Source: Ancylothrix sp. D3o (lineage in GTDB: Bacteria > Cyanobacteriota > Cyanobacteriia > Cyanobacteriales > Oscillatoriaceae). From it: a stretch of DNA of 64,000 bases. Every line of letters begins with the position of its first letter. Within the stretch, counting starts at the first letter, position 1. Positions 17,830 through 26,491 of the stretch are shown here, piece after piece. The notes beneath the pieces are model-generated. The model did no database searches, was not told the origin of the DNA, and saw only the letters and a program-made list of their open reading frames with translations. Position numbers and translations under genes: made by a program. The stretch lies in NCBI RefSeq assembly GCF_025370775.1, contig NZ_JAMXEX010000011.1:1-64000 (forward strand), read 5' to 3'.

Positions 17830-20706
17830 TTACCAAGGACTACCAATCATTGTAAACCCTGACCAAAAATAAGGATGTGATAAATTAAGGTTTTGTTGTT
17901 TAGCTAACCCCGCCGGCAATACTATCGCCCCACGAGAATTTGTACCCCGCAACTCGCCATTTTCTATCCGCACTTCTCCTCGCAACATTGCTAACTGTGC
18001 TTGACGTAATGCTTCGGCTTTTATCGGCACATTTTCCAACTCTTTATAAAATTCACTCATTAATCCTAATGTGCCTTCATCGCTGACATACCATAGGGAT
18101 GCTAAGGCTGATTTTACACCACTTCCAACTGCCAGGCCGGCAAATCCTAATTCGGCTTTTTCATCACCTACCGCAGTTTTGCAAGCACTCAAAACCAATA
18201 ACTCCACCGGCGGCTGATTTAATCGCAAAGAGCGTATTTCATTAAACCCTAATTTTTCATTCCAGAACTGAATATAAGAATTATCTGCATCACCAGAAGT
18301 AAATTCAGCATGGGTGGCAAGATGCACTATTTTATAATCATTATTTTGACGTTGGTTAACGATATTATCACGGGTAAAGTTTTCATTTAAAAATGCCTCT
18401 CCTCCTTGTTCTGCCGTAATTGTTTTCAACTCCAAAGGCACTGCCGGTAACGCATTTAATTCTCTAAATTCCGATGCACCCATTGCCAAAACTGGCGATT
18501 TTTGGATATTTTGATAACGCGCATCCATTAAACTTATACTCGGAACTAAGCCCAAGCTATATTTTTCTACTAAAAATTGTTTTCCATCATGTAATGCTGC
18601 CACTGGTAAGGTGCGTAAACCGCTATCCATACTAAATAATAATGTATTGATTTTTGCCTTAATTAAATCAGCTTCTAGCGGGGCAATTATCCACTGATAA
18701 AGTTTTTGAGATGACTCTAAATAATTGGTGTTGTTGCGCTTAACTACATTGGTAAGAGATTGAGTAAATTTAGATGCTGTCTGCAACAAAATTTCTTTAC
18801 CGGCATCTGGAACTGTCAGCCGCACAGGTTCACCCTCTGGGGTATATAAAATCAATTCTAATTCATTCGGTAATGCTGTTACATAAATGATCGCTGTTCG
18901 GTTTCCAGTTTCTTCTAAAATCTTGGTCAAAGCATCTCGCAAATTTTCCACGCTCATCATTTTAAAATCTGCTTTATTCCCAAAAAAGTTATTATATTCT
19001 TGGCTACGATTTCTTTCAATGGTATTGATAGCATCTCTCAGGTTTATTCCTGCGCCTGGTGGTGGGTTTGAGGGTAAATTTGCTAAACCGGCTATACGAT
19101 TTTTATCTATGGGCTCAGCCGGTTTTTGTTCGCCATTTCTGTCTGGTTGCGAAACTCTTTCACCGGCTTGATTATTGTTAGAATTATTGTTAGAATTATT
19201 GTTAGGATTTCTCGGTTGAGGCTCATTAGGAGAATTGGCAGGAACGCGAACCCCCATTTGGTTTTGAGAATTTATCGCCCTGACTGAAACATTACCCCCT
19301 TGATTTATCACTATATTTCCAGGGTTCCCATTAGCGGGATTTGGAATATTTCCCGGTTGATTTATCCCTATATTTCCAGGGTTTCCATTAGCAGCCGGTG
19401 GAACATTACCCCCTTGATTTATCAGTATATTTCCAGGGTTTGTATTAACAGCAGATTGAAAATTACCCCCTTGATTAATAATGTTATTTCCAGGGTTTGT
19501 CTGGGATTCAATGGTTAAAATATTACCCCTTGCAGGACTCACATTTCTCGCCGCAATATTTCCAGCCGAATTGAGGGGATTGCTAGTTTGTATTGCTATA
19601 TTTGTTTCTCGTGTGGGTGCCGGTAATGTACCACCCGAATTGATGTTATTATTAGGGTTAGCAACTTCTAGGATTATGTTGCCGGTGGCTGAGGTTCGGG
19701 TAACGTTTGATGGAGGTGGAGTTTCACCGGCCTGCTGAGCGTTTATTTGCTCTACATTGTTACCTAAAATATTTACATTACCGTTGCCATTTTCTGATAA
19801 AACGTTTAAATTACCAGGGGCAATATTTATCGGTGAATTTGCAGGAATTACAATATTTTTCTGAGTTAAAATCACATCGCCATTTTCATTCACGATTAAG
19901 CCTGTAGCAGAGTTAACAGCGTTTGAGCCGGTTAATAATTGTGGTAAACTTAAAGGCGTAATCGGTGCAGGAACTAAGCCAGAATTGGGGACAATTTCTA
20001 AATTTAAAATTCGTCCTTGTTGAGAAATCCTCACAGAATTATTGCCAGGAACAGCAGTCAGAGAAATATTACCGCCAGGGGAGGAAAGAATGCCGGTATT
20101 AATAACATTTCCCCCAATCAACGTAAGATTATTTTCAGGTCTTAAACTTAAGTTGCCGGTATTGACAATTGAGCCTGGTTGTGAAACTGCAAAATTAAAA
20201 GCGCTGGGAGTTCCAACTAAAGCCCCATAATTATTACCACCAAAAGCATTGAAAAAACCGTTATTAAATCCCATGCCGGTAGCGGTGGTAACTGTGAAGG
20301 ATGCCGGCACATTTAGACTGGCATTTGAACCGAACATGATGCCGGCGGGATTCATTAAAAATAAATTAGAATTCCCGCCTGTTATTTGTATTAACCCGTT
20401 AATATAAGAAGCATTACCGCCGTTGATTCTACCTAAAATATTGAGGATATTAGGATTAGAGATAAAATTGGCAATTTGCCCTGGTGATAAATTAAATTGA
20501 GTGAAACTATGAAAAAGGTTTGCCCCATCGCCAGAAAGACTTCCGCCGGTGATATTAAATTGATTATTCTGAGGAGTAACAAGAGTGCCGGTGCCGTCGG
20601 GGGAGGGGGTGATAGGTTGAGCTAAAATAGGACTAGCGAACGTGCCGGCACCAGCAATAAATGCTCCGCAAGTTAGGGCAATAACCACCGTATCAAGAGA
20701 ATTCAT
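17830..20706 (-). CDS. Filamentous haemagglutinin-type protein with C-terminal CHAT protease domain, short paralogue
   Basis: A 958-residue paralogue of the neighbouring giant protein. It has the same signal-peptide plus haemagglutinin start (ending FASPILA before QPITPSPDG; NPAGIMFGSNASLNVPASF), a much shorter Asn/Gly/Pro-rich middle, and the same CHAT domain with LATHAEF (His near 799) and VLSACKTAVGDEKAELGFAG (Cys near 842). Both genes end HPYFWSGFTMIGSPW. A variable loop just before that end differs between the two. The ATG at 20706 has AAGG upstream and opens the signal peptide; a TTG extension exists. About 220 bases separate it from the giant gene, so cotranscription is possible. Function unknown; a secreted or surface protease is the working inference. 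Confidence 0.87.
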   Translation of the reverse strand: MNSLDTVVIALTCGAFIAGAGTFASPILAQPITPSPDGTGTLVTPQNNQFNITGGSLSGDGANLFHSFTQFNLSPGQIANFISNPNILNILGRINGGNASYINGLIQITGGNSNLFLMNPAGIMFGSNASLNVPASFTVTTATGMGFNNGFFNAFGGNNYGALVGTPSAFNFAVSQPGSIVNTGNLSLRPENNLTLIGGNVINTGILSSPGGNISLTAVPGNNSVRISQQGRILNLEIVPNSGLVPAPITPLSLPQLLTGSNAVNSATGLIVNENGDVILTQKNIVIPANSPINIAPGNLNVLSENGNGNVNILGNNVEQINAQQAGETPPPSNVTRTSATGNIILEVANPNNNINSGGTLPAPTRETNIAIQTSNPLNSAGNIAARNVSPARGNILTIESQTNPGNNIINQGGNFQSAVNTNPGNILINQGGNVPPAANGNPGNIGINQPGNIPNPANGNPGNIVINQGGNVSVRAINSQNQMGVRVPANSPNEPQPRNPNNNSNNNSNNNQAGERVSQPDRNGEQKPAEPIDKNRIAGLANLPSNPPPGAGINLRDAINTIERNRSQEYNNFFGNKADFKMMSVENLRDALTKILEETGNRTAIIYVTALPNELELILYTPEGEPVRLTVPDAGKEILLQTASKFTQSLTNVVKRNNTNYLESSQKLYQWIIAPLEADLIKAKINTLLFSMDSGLRTLPVAALHDGKQFLVEKYSLGLVPSISLMDARYQNIQKSPVLAMGASEFRELNALPAVPLELKTITAEQGGEAFLNENFTRDNIVNQRQNNDYKIVHLATHAEFTSGDADNSYIQFWNEKLGFNEIRSLRLNQPPVELLVLSACKTAVGDEKAELGFAGLAVGSGVKSALASLWYVSDEGTLGLMSEFYKELENVPIKAEALRQAQLAMLRGEVRIENGELRGTNSRGAIVLPAGLAKQQNLNLSHPYFWSGFTMIGSPW
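19300..19500. repeat. 57-bp tandem repeat in the short FHA-CHAT gene
   Basis: Four copies recur with a 57-base period (the ATATTTCC landmark at about 19311, 19368, 19425 and 19482). They encode a 19-residue unit like NPGNILINQGGNVPPAANG on the minus strand. This unit differs from the 25-residue unit of the neighbouring paralogue, so the two arrays arose independently. Confidence 0.87.
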
Positions 20707-20975
20707 TTTTTTGAACCTTAAAAACAATAACCGAAGCTAAAATTATCGGCGTTCGCTACAGAAAAAGCTTACCTGTTCAATATTTGGCAAATTCTGCCCT
20801 TGTTTGTATGCTTCACTTATAATATTCCCGAAGAGCAGTAATATAAACACCCTTGGCAGTGGTGTGATGTTTCTGATGGCGGTTTTCCCTCTGAATGTGG
20901 GATTTATTACCATCTTAATTTCTTGCCATAATAATAAAAGTAGTAAAATAAAACACCAAAAGCAAAAAACCCTTC

Positions 20976-22328
20976 ATGTCAGTATTAGCAGCCATCGGCG
21001 TCTTAGCCCTCCTGATCGTCATTCACGAACTTGGCCACTTTTTAGCAGCCAGACTTCAAGGAATCCACGTTAACCGCTTCTCTGTCGGCTTTGGCCCTAT
21101 TTTGTGGAAATATCAAGGCCCGGAAACCGAGTATGCTTTGCGTGGTTTTCCCCTGGGAGGCTACGTCGGCTTTCCTGACGACGACCCCGAAAGCACTATC
21201 CCTCAAGACGACCCCAACTTATTGAGAAACCGGCCAGTCCTTGACCGCGCTATCGTGATCAGCGCCGGCGTTATCGCTAATCTAATCTTTGCCTATTTTC
21301 TCCTTGTCGCCCATGTTGGCCTGGTTGGCATCCAACAAATGCAGCCCGGAGTCCAAGTTTCCCAGATCGCCAACAGTCTCAGCGTCGCCGCCGCCGCTGG
21401 CATTCAACCCAAAGATATTATCCTCTCTGCGGACGGCCAAAACCTCGCCACCTCGCGTCCGGGTGTCCAAACTTTCCAAAAAATTATACAATCCAACCCC
21501 AACGAACCGATTACCCTCACAATTGAACGAAACACACAAAAACTAAGGCTCACAATAGTCCCCAAAGCAGATAATCAAGGAATCGGGCGGATCGGTGTTA
21601 TCCTGAAACCGAATGAAACCGGCCCTGGTGTGACGGTAGATCAACTCACACCGGAACTCAGCCTCACTAGCACAACACCTATTCAGAAAGGCGACATCTT
21701 GGTTTCTGCCAATGGGCAAAGCTTAAGTGAATCAACCACCGGCCTGCAACAATTGCAGAAAGTTATACAAGATAGCAACAATCAGCCGGTGGAAGTTGTA
21801 ATTAAGCGAGGCGATGAAAATCTCACAACTCAAGTGAGACAAGAAGGCGACCAAAGCAAGAAGCCGGTGGTTTTGCAACTGGCTCCTAATGTTCAGAAAA
21901 AGAAAACCAGTAATATTTTTGAAGCCTTTGGTGCCGGTGCCGAACAATTTGAAAAAATTGTGGTTTTAACTGTTCAAGGTTTCGGACAATTGGTGAGTAA
22001 TTTTAGTTCTACTGCTGAACAAATTGCAGGGCCGGTTAAAATTGTCGAACAAGGTGCCAAACTCGCCGAAAACGATATTACAAATTTGTTTTGGTTTGCG
22101 GCTCTGATCAGTATTAACTTAGGTGTGCTGAATATTCTGCCTTTACCAGCCCTCGACGGCGGGCAACTTGCTTTTCTTCTCATCGAAGGTTTGCGCGGAA
22201 AACCCCTGCCTACTCAGATCCAAGACGGTGTTATGCAAACCGGCCTAATGCTGCTTTTGGGATTGGGTATTTTCTTAATTATCCGCGATACCACCCAACT
22301 TGAATTTATCCAAAAATTGTTTCAGTAG
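20976..22328 (+). CDS. rseP: RseP/site-2-type intramembrane zinc metalloprotease
   Basis: A 450-residue membrane protease of the S2P family. The zinc-binding HELGH is at residues 17-21 in the first membrane segment, and the third ligand motif is near the C-terminus (LPLPALDGGQLAFLLIEG). Two periplasmic PDZ-like segments lie between, around residues 115-210 and 215-300 (GIQPKDIILSADGQ and PIQKGDILVSANGQ). Two PDZ domains give a length like E. coli RseP; many cyanobacterial homologues are shorter. The family cleaves anti-sigma factors or signal-peptide remnants within the membrane. The ATG at 20976 opens the first membrane helix. Symbol by family; the substrate is unknown. Confidence 0.9.
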   Translation: MSVLAAIGVLALLIVIHELGHFLAARLQGIHVNRFSVGFGPILWKYQGPETEYALRGFPLGGYVGFPDDDPESTIPQDDPNLLRNRPVLDRAIVISAGVIANLIFAYFLLVAHVGLVGIQQMQPGVQVSQIANSLSVAAAAGIQPKDIILSADGQNLATSRPGVQTFQKIIQSNPNEPITLTIERNTQKLRLTIVPKADNQGIGRIGVILKPNETGPGVTVDQLTPELSLTSTTPIQKGDILVSANGQSLSESTTGLQQLQKVIQDSNNQPVEVVIKRGDENLTTQVRQEGDQSKKPVVLQLAPNVQKKKTSNIFEAFGAGAEQFEKIVVLTVQGFGQLVSNFSSTAEQIAGPVKIVEQGAKLAENDITNLFWFAALISINLGVLNILPLPALDGGQLAFLLIEGLRGKPLPTQIQDGVMQTGLMLLLGLGIFLIIRDTTQLEFIQKLFQ

Positions 22329-22441
22329 GGCGATGATCTGCTCACAATTTATATTATTTTTGTGGGCAGAGGTTTTGTTTTTTGAGGCTGGATCTGTTTT
22401 AGATTTTGTCTTTTGAGGTTATTCTTTTAACCGCAGCCTGT

Positions 22442-22460
22442 AGCAGGCAAGATGCCTGCT
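22442..22460. repeat. Dispersed 8-3-8 palindrome, copy 2
   Basis: AGCAGGCA, loop AGA, TGCCTGCT, then CCACAAA. It differs from copy 1 (5233-5251) by one loop base and lies in the rseP-nth spacer. Confidence 0.8.
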
Positions 22461-22508
22461 CCACAAATAGATTATTTGTTGTGTGCCGGATTTAGTATAT
22501 AAATAGCA

Positions 22509-23198
22509 ATGATTACTACGAAAAAACGTAAGCCTAGTCTTAAACAAAGAACTCTGGAAATACTGATTCGACTTAAAAATCTTTACCCAGAGGCTAAATG
22601 TAGTCTTAATTATGAAACTCCCCATCAACTGCTTGTCGCTACTATTCTGTCGGCGCAATGCACGGACGAACGAGTTAATCAAGTTACTCCTGCTCTTTTT
22701 GCTCGCTATCCTGATGCTGCCAGTCTAGCAGCAGCAGATATTACGGATATTGAAACGTTGATTCGTTCCACCGGCTTCTACCGCAATAAGGCAAAAAATA
22801 TCCAAGGTGCCAGCCGCATGATTGTGGAAAAGTACAATGGCGAAGTGCCGAAGCGTATGGAACTACTGCTGGAACTCCCCGGAGTTGCTCGCAAAACTGC
22901 TAATGTGGTTTTGGCCCACGCCTACGGAATTAATGCCGGTGTGACGGTGGATACTCACGTTACTCGGCTTTCGCGTCGCTTGGGATTGACGCCACAGCGA
23001 GACGCGATCCGCATTGAACGTGATTTGATGCCGCTTTTGCCCCAAACTGACTGGGAAAACTTTTCAATCACTATCATCTATCACGGACGGGCTATTTGTA
23101 CGGCCCGTAAACCGCTTTGTGACAGTTGCGATCTTGCCGATCTCTGCCCCAGTGCCGGTTTACCTTTGGCTCAAATGCTGGATGCAATTGAAAAATAG
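22509..23198 (+). CDS. nth: Endonuclease III (DNA glycosylase/AP lyase)
   Basis: Removes oxidised pyrimidines from DNA and nicks the abasic site. The 229-residue protein has the helix-hairpin-helix LPGVARKTANVVLAHAYG with the catalytic Lys, the catalytic Asp in VTVDTHVTRLSRRLG, and a C-terminal [4Fe-4S] loop with the spacing C-x6-C-x2-C-x5-C (CTARKPLCDSCDLADLC). A short Lys/Arg-rich N-terminal extension (MITTKKRKPSLKQR) precedes the core. rpsN follows after 65 bases on the same strand. Confidence 0.96.
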   Translation: MITTKKRKPSLKQRTLEILIRLKNLYPEAKCSLNYETPHQLLVATILSAQCTDERVNQVTPALFARYPDAASLAAADITDIETLIRSTGFYRNKAKNIQGASRMIVEKYNGEVPKRMELLLELPGVARKTANVVLAHAYGINAGVTVDTHVTRLSRRLGLTPQRDAIRIERDLMPLLPQTDWENFSITIIYHGRAICTARKPLCDSCDLADLCPSAGLPLAQMLDAIEK

Positions 23199-23263
23199 CT
23201 ATTGCCACCGAAATGTAATATGATGGGAAATAGTGACTTTAATTCTAACTAGAAAAATTTTTC

Positions 23264-23566
23264 ATGGCTAAAAAGAGCATGATTGAGCGTCAGAAAAAGC
23301 GCCAAGCACTGGTGAATAAATACGCTCAAAAGCGTGAAGATCTAAAAATCGCCTTCGAGCAAGCGGAAGACCTCGACGACAAAATCGCAATCCACCGGGA
23401 AATTCAACAACTGCCCCGTGACAGTTCGAGAACTCGTTTGCGGAACCGTTGCTGGTTGACTGGACGCCCCAGAGGCTATTACCGTGATTTTGGCCTCTCT
23501 CGAAACGTGATCCGCGAAATGGCACACCAAGGGTTACTCCCCGGCGTTGTCAAATCAAGCTGGTAG
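23264..23566 (+). CDS. rpsN: 30S ribosomal protein S14
   Basis: A 100-residue zinc-free S14 of the small-subunit head. It begins [17 protein letters not shown] and ends with the conserved [19 protein letters not shown] and [19 protein letters not shown]. The N-terminal half lacks the zinc-ribbon cysteines of the short S14 form. It stands alone, away from the main ribosomal operon, which is usual in cyanobacteria, and ends at a clear hairpin terminator. Confidence 0.97.
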   Translation: MAKKSMIERQKKRQALVNKYAQKREDLKIAFEQAEDLDDKIAIHREIQQLPRDSSRTRLRNRCWLTGRPRGYYRDFGLSRNVIREMAHQGLLPGVVKSSW

Positions 23567-23583
23567 TCTCAACACACAATGAA

Positions 23584-23634
23584 GATTTGGCTTTTAGAAG
23601 ACGTTGCATCTAAAAGCCAAAATCTCAACTTTTT
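23584..23634 (+). terminator. rpsN terminator
   Basis: GATTTGGCTTTTAGA pairs with TCTAAAAGCCAAAATC (one bulged base) across a 10-base loop. A run of five T follows shortly after the stem. Confidence 0.8.
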
Positions 23635-23654
23635 GTCAAGGATAAATATTAAAT

Positions 23655-23987
23655 TTATTGACCGCAACAGCGTGGGTTGATATCAAGACTTTGGAGCAGA
23701 AGATCACTCACAGCATTAGCGACGGCAAATTCGCCAAAAAAGCTTTTAGAAAAATCAAAGGCTTGCATTTCGGTAACGATGGCGATGACTAATTGGCCAA
23801 CGTCATTTTCGCCTTCCATGCGATGTCGCACAAAAATTTGCGCTGCACGTTCGGCAATTGTCTCATTGACGGGCTCTGGGAGGAATTCTTGATCGAGCCA
23901 TTCGTGCAGAGTTTTTTGTAACCATTGCCCTTCTTGTTGAGGGTTTTGGGCCGGTGGTAGTGTGATGGGTGGAATTGGCTCAGACAT
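23655..23987 (-). CDS. Conserved hypothetical protein
   Basis: I do not recognise a named domain in this 110-residue acidic protein. It begins MSEPIPPITLPPAQNPQQ, with a Pro-rich head followed by predicted helices (LQKTLHEWLDQEFLPE, NETIAERAAQIFVRHRMEG, VGQLVIAIVTEMQAFDFS), and ends in a CCGQ tail. The ATG at 23987 is chosen over an in-frame TTG eight codons upstream; neither has a strong ribosome site. It is convergent with rpsN and divergent from the kinase gene. It is most likely a cytoplasmic protein of cyanobacteria with unknown function. Confidence 0.65.
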   Translation of the reverse strand: MSEPIPPITLPPAQNPQQEGQWLQKTLHEWLDQEFLPEPVNETIAERAAQIFVRHRMEGENDVGQLVIAIVTEMQAFDFSKSFFGEFAVANAVSDLLLQSLDINPRCCGQ

Positions 23988-24166
23988 TTGCTCAACGCCA
24001 GAGGAAATCAAAGGTTAGGAAATATTTTAGCAGCCGGTGGGGAATTTTTTTTTGTGTTCAGTATTCTGGGGCTTATGCCGGTGGGCAGAGCAACGGCCTC
24101 CGGGCTATGTAAAAATGATTAATTGCAAGACGGATTGCTATTCAACCAAATACGGCACGAAATCTC

Positions 24167-26287
24167 ATGCTGCAAACAACTCTTGGTGGACGCTATCAAA
24201 TTATCAATCATTTGGGAGGAGGCGGTTTTGGGCAAACTTATCTGGCGGAAGACTTGCAGTTACCAGGCAACCCCAAGTGTGTTGTTAAAAAACTTCAACC
24301 GCAAGCAAGTGATCCGGCGACGCTAGAGACGGCTAGGCGGTTATTTGAAACGGAAGCACAAATGCTTTATAAGTTGGGAAGTCACCCGCAAATTCCTAAA
24401 CTTTATGCTTATTTTGAGGAAAATAACGAGTTTTATTTGGTGCAAGAGTTTATTGAGGGGTGTAGTTTAATTGAGGAATTTAAGGGGAATGCTGGATGGG
24501 AGGAAGCTAAGGTTATTAGTTTGTTGCGAGAAATTTTAGAGATTTTAGAGTTTGTTCACAGCCAAAATGTGATTCACCGTGATGTTAATCCTCATAATAT
24601 TATTCGCCGGGCAACGGATGGGAAGTTAGTTTTAATTGATTTTGGTGCGGTGAAACAAATTACGACGCAATCATTTAATGCTTTGGGGCAAACAAATTTA
24701 AGTGTGATTATTGGCACGCCCGGTTATATGCCAAGTGAGCAAGCAAATGGTTTTCCCAAACCGAGTAGTGATATCTATGCGGTAGGGGTTTTGGCAATTC
24801 AATCGCTGATAAATATTTACCCAAATCAGTTTAAAACCGATGCGAATACTCTGGAAATTATCTGGCGCGAGGGCGTTGGGGTGAGTGATGAGTTAGCGGT
24901 GGTTCTTGATAAGATGGTGCGCTATGATTTCCGCCAGCGTTATGCGTCGGCGGGGGAAGCTTTGCAGGCTCTTCAAAATATGAAATCTGGCAAGTTGCCA
25001 ACAATGCCGGTGGGCGTTTCTTCGCCGGCTAAACTCCAAGTTAGGGGGAGGATGTTGATTAAGGCTTTGTTGGTTTTGGTGCTGGGGTTTGGGGTGAGTG
25101 CGGCTGGTTATTTTGCTGTTCAAGTTTTTAATAATTCTAGTGCCACAGGTTTATATAATCAAGCCAATACGCTGTTAAAGTTAAAGCGTCAAGAGGAAGC
25201 TATTAAGCTTTTGGAAAAGGCGGTAAAGCTGAAACCTGATTATGCGGAGGCTTGGGAAATTCAAGCGCAGGCATTTTATGGTTTAAAACGTTATAAAGAA
25301 GCGCTGGAGGCTTTTGATAAAGCTATTTATTTTCAGCCTGAGTTTTTAGAGGCTTGGGTGGGGCGGGGTTTGGTTTTGGCGCAGCTAAAAAAATATAATG
25401 AGGCGATTGATGCTTTTGAGCAAGGGTTGAAAATTCAGCCAAATTCTGCAAAAGTTTGGTATGAAAAAGGGGAGTTACTTTTGCAGTTGCAGCGTTATGA
25501 TGAGGCTGTGGTTTCTTATGAGAAGGCGTCAGAATTTCAGCCTAATTTCTATGAGGCTTGGGAACGTCGCGGCTGGGCTTTACATAGTTTAAGGCGCTAT
25601 GAAGATGCTGTAAATTCTTATAAAAAAGCGGTTGAAATTAAGCCGGATTATGCCAAAGCTTGGTATAATATGGGCAATTCTATGGCTCGTTTGGAATGGA
25701 AAAAAGAGGCGGTTAATGCTTATGAGAAAGCGGTAAAATTTGACGATAATTATTATTTGGCTTGGAAAAGTTTAGGGAATGCGTTAAGTAATTTGCGGGA
25801 ATATAAGGAGGCGCTTGAGTCTTATCAAAAAGCGGTGAGTTTGAGGTCAGATGATGCGGAAAGCTGGTATCAGTTGGGCTGGGGATGGCATCAGTTAAGC
25901 CGGTTTGATAAGGCGCTTGAGGCTTATAATACGGTGCTAAATTTGCAGTCTAATTATCCGGGGGCTTGGTATAATCATGGCAATGTTTTATATACTTTAA
26001 GGAGGTATGAAGAGGCGGTTAAGTCTTATGAGAATGCGGTTGATTTGAAGGCGGATGATTATCAGGCTTGGTATAGCAAGGGTAATGCTTTGTTTCAGTT
26101 AAAACGCTATGAGGAGGCGAGAGTTGCTTATCAAAAAACGGTGGTGATTAAGCCGGATTTTAAAGAAGGAAAAGATGCTTTGTTGAAAATTGAAAATTTG
26201 TTGAATAAAGAGGGGGATAAGCAGGCTTTTAAGGATAATAAAAGCTGGTCTGGTTTTAATTTAGACTTGGGCCGTTTTTTTGATTGA
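24167..26287 (+). CDS. Ser/Thr protein kinase with TPR repeats, altered catalytic loop
   Basis: A 706-residue protein with an N-terminal Hanks-type kinase domain (about 1-280), a membrane segment (LIKALLVLVLGFGVSAAGYF, near 300-320) and about ten TPR repeats to the C-terminus. The Gly loop GGGGFGQ (17-23), ATP-binding Lys 41, DFG (158-160) and GTPGYMPSEQ are intact. The catalytic loop reads HRDVNPHN: Asn 141 (codon AAT at 24587) takes the place of the usual Lys in HRDxKxxN, while Asp 139 and Asn 144 remain. The paralogue at 41006-43255 has the normal HRDIKPSN. Activity may be altered, or this may be a subfamily trait. Substrates are unknown; the TPR part probably binds partners. Confidence 0.9.
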   Translation: MLQTTLGGRYQIINHLGGGGFGQTYLAEDLQLPGNPKCVVKKLQPQASDPATLETARRLFETEAQMLYKLGSHPQIPKLYAYFEENNEFYLVQEFIEGCSLIEEFKGNAGWEEAKVISLLREILEILEFVHSQNVIHRDVNPHNIIRRATDGKLVLIDFGAVKQITTQSFNALGQTNLSVIIGTPGYMPSEQANGFPKPSSDIYAVGVLAIQSLINIYPNQFKTDANTLEIIWREGVGVSDELAVVLDKMVRYDFRQRYASAGEALQALQNMKSGKLPTMPVGVSSPAKLQVRGRMLIKALLVLVLGFGVSAAGYFAVQVFNNSSATGLYNQANTLLKLKRQEEAIKLLEKAVKLKPDYAEAWEIQAQAFYGLKRYKEALEAFDKAIYFQPEFLEAWVGRGLVLAQLKKYNEAIDAFEQGLKIQPNSAKVWYEKGELLLQLQRYDEAVVSYEKASEFQPNFYEAWERRGWALHSLRRYEDAVNSYKKAVEIKPDYAKAWYNMGNSMARLEWKKEAVNAYEKAVKFDDNYYLAWKSLGNALSNLREYKEALESYQKAVSLRSDDAESWYQLGWGWHQLSRFDKALEAYNTVLNLQSNYPGAWYNHGNVLYTLRRYEEAVKSYENAVDLKADDYQAWYSKGNALFQLKRYEEARVAYQKTVVIKPDFKEGKDALLKIENLLNKEGDKQAFKDNKSWSGFNLDLGRFFD

Positions 26288-26491
26288 TGCAGGATTTTTT
26301 AAGAGACTGGTTGAGAAAAAAATGATTGCTTAGTCATTTGGCAAGATAAAAAAAAATGTGGATTGTTTGCGCGGCAATCAGGCGGGGAGATGGGAACTTT
26401 ATATCTGTAGCGTAGGCGATGAAATTCCTTGAGGGGGTATTGATTTTTGGTTTCGGTTTTCGATGGGTGAGGAGGGGGTTTTGGCGGTTAA

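Noticed and set aside
10859-20706. The two FHA-CHAT genes as fragments of one broken gene
   Set aside because: Each has its own signal peptide, haemagglutinin domain, CHAT domain and identical C-terminal end, so they are complete paralogues.
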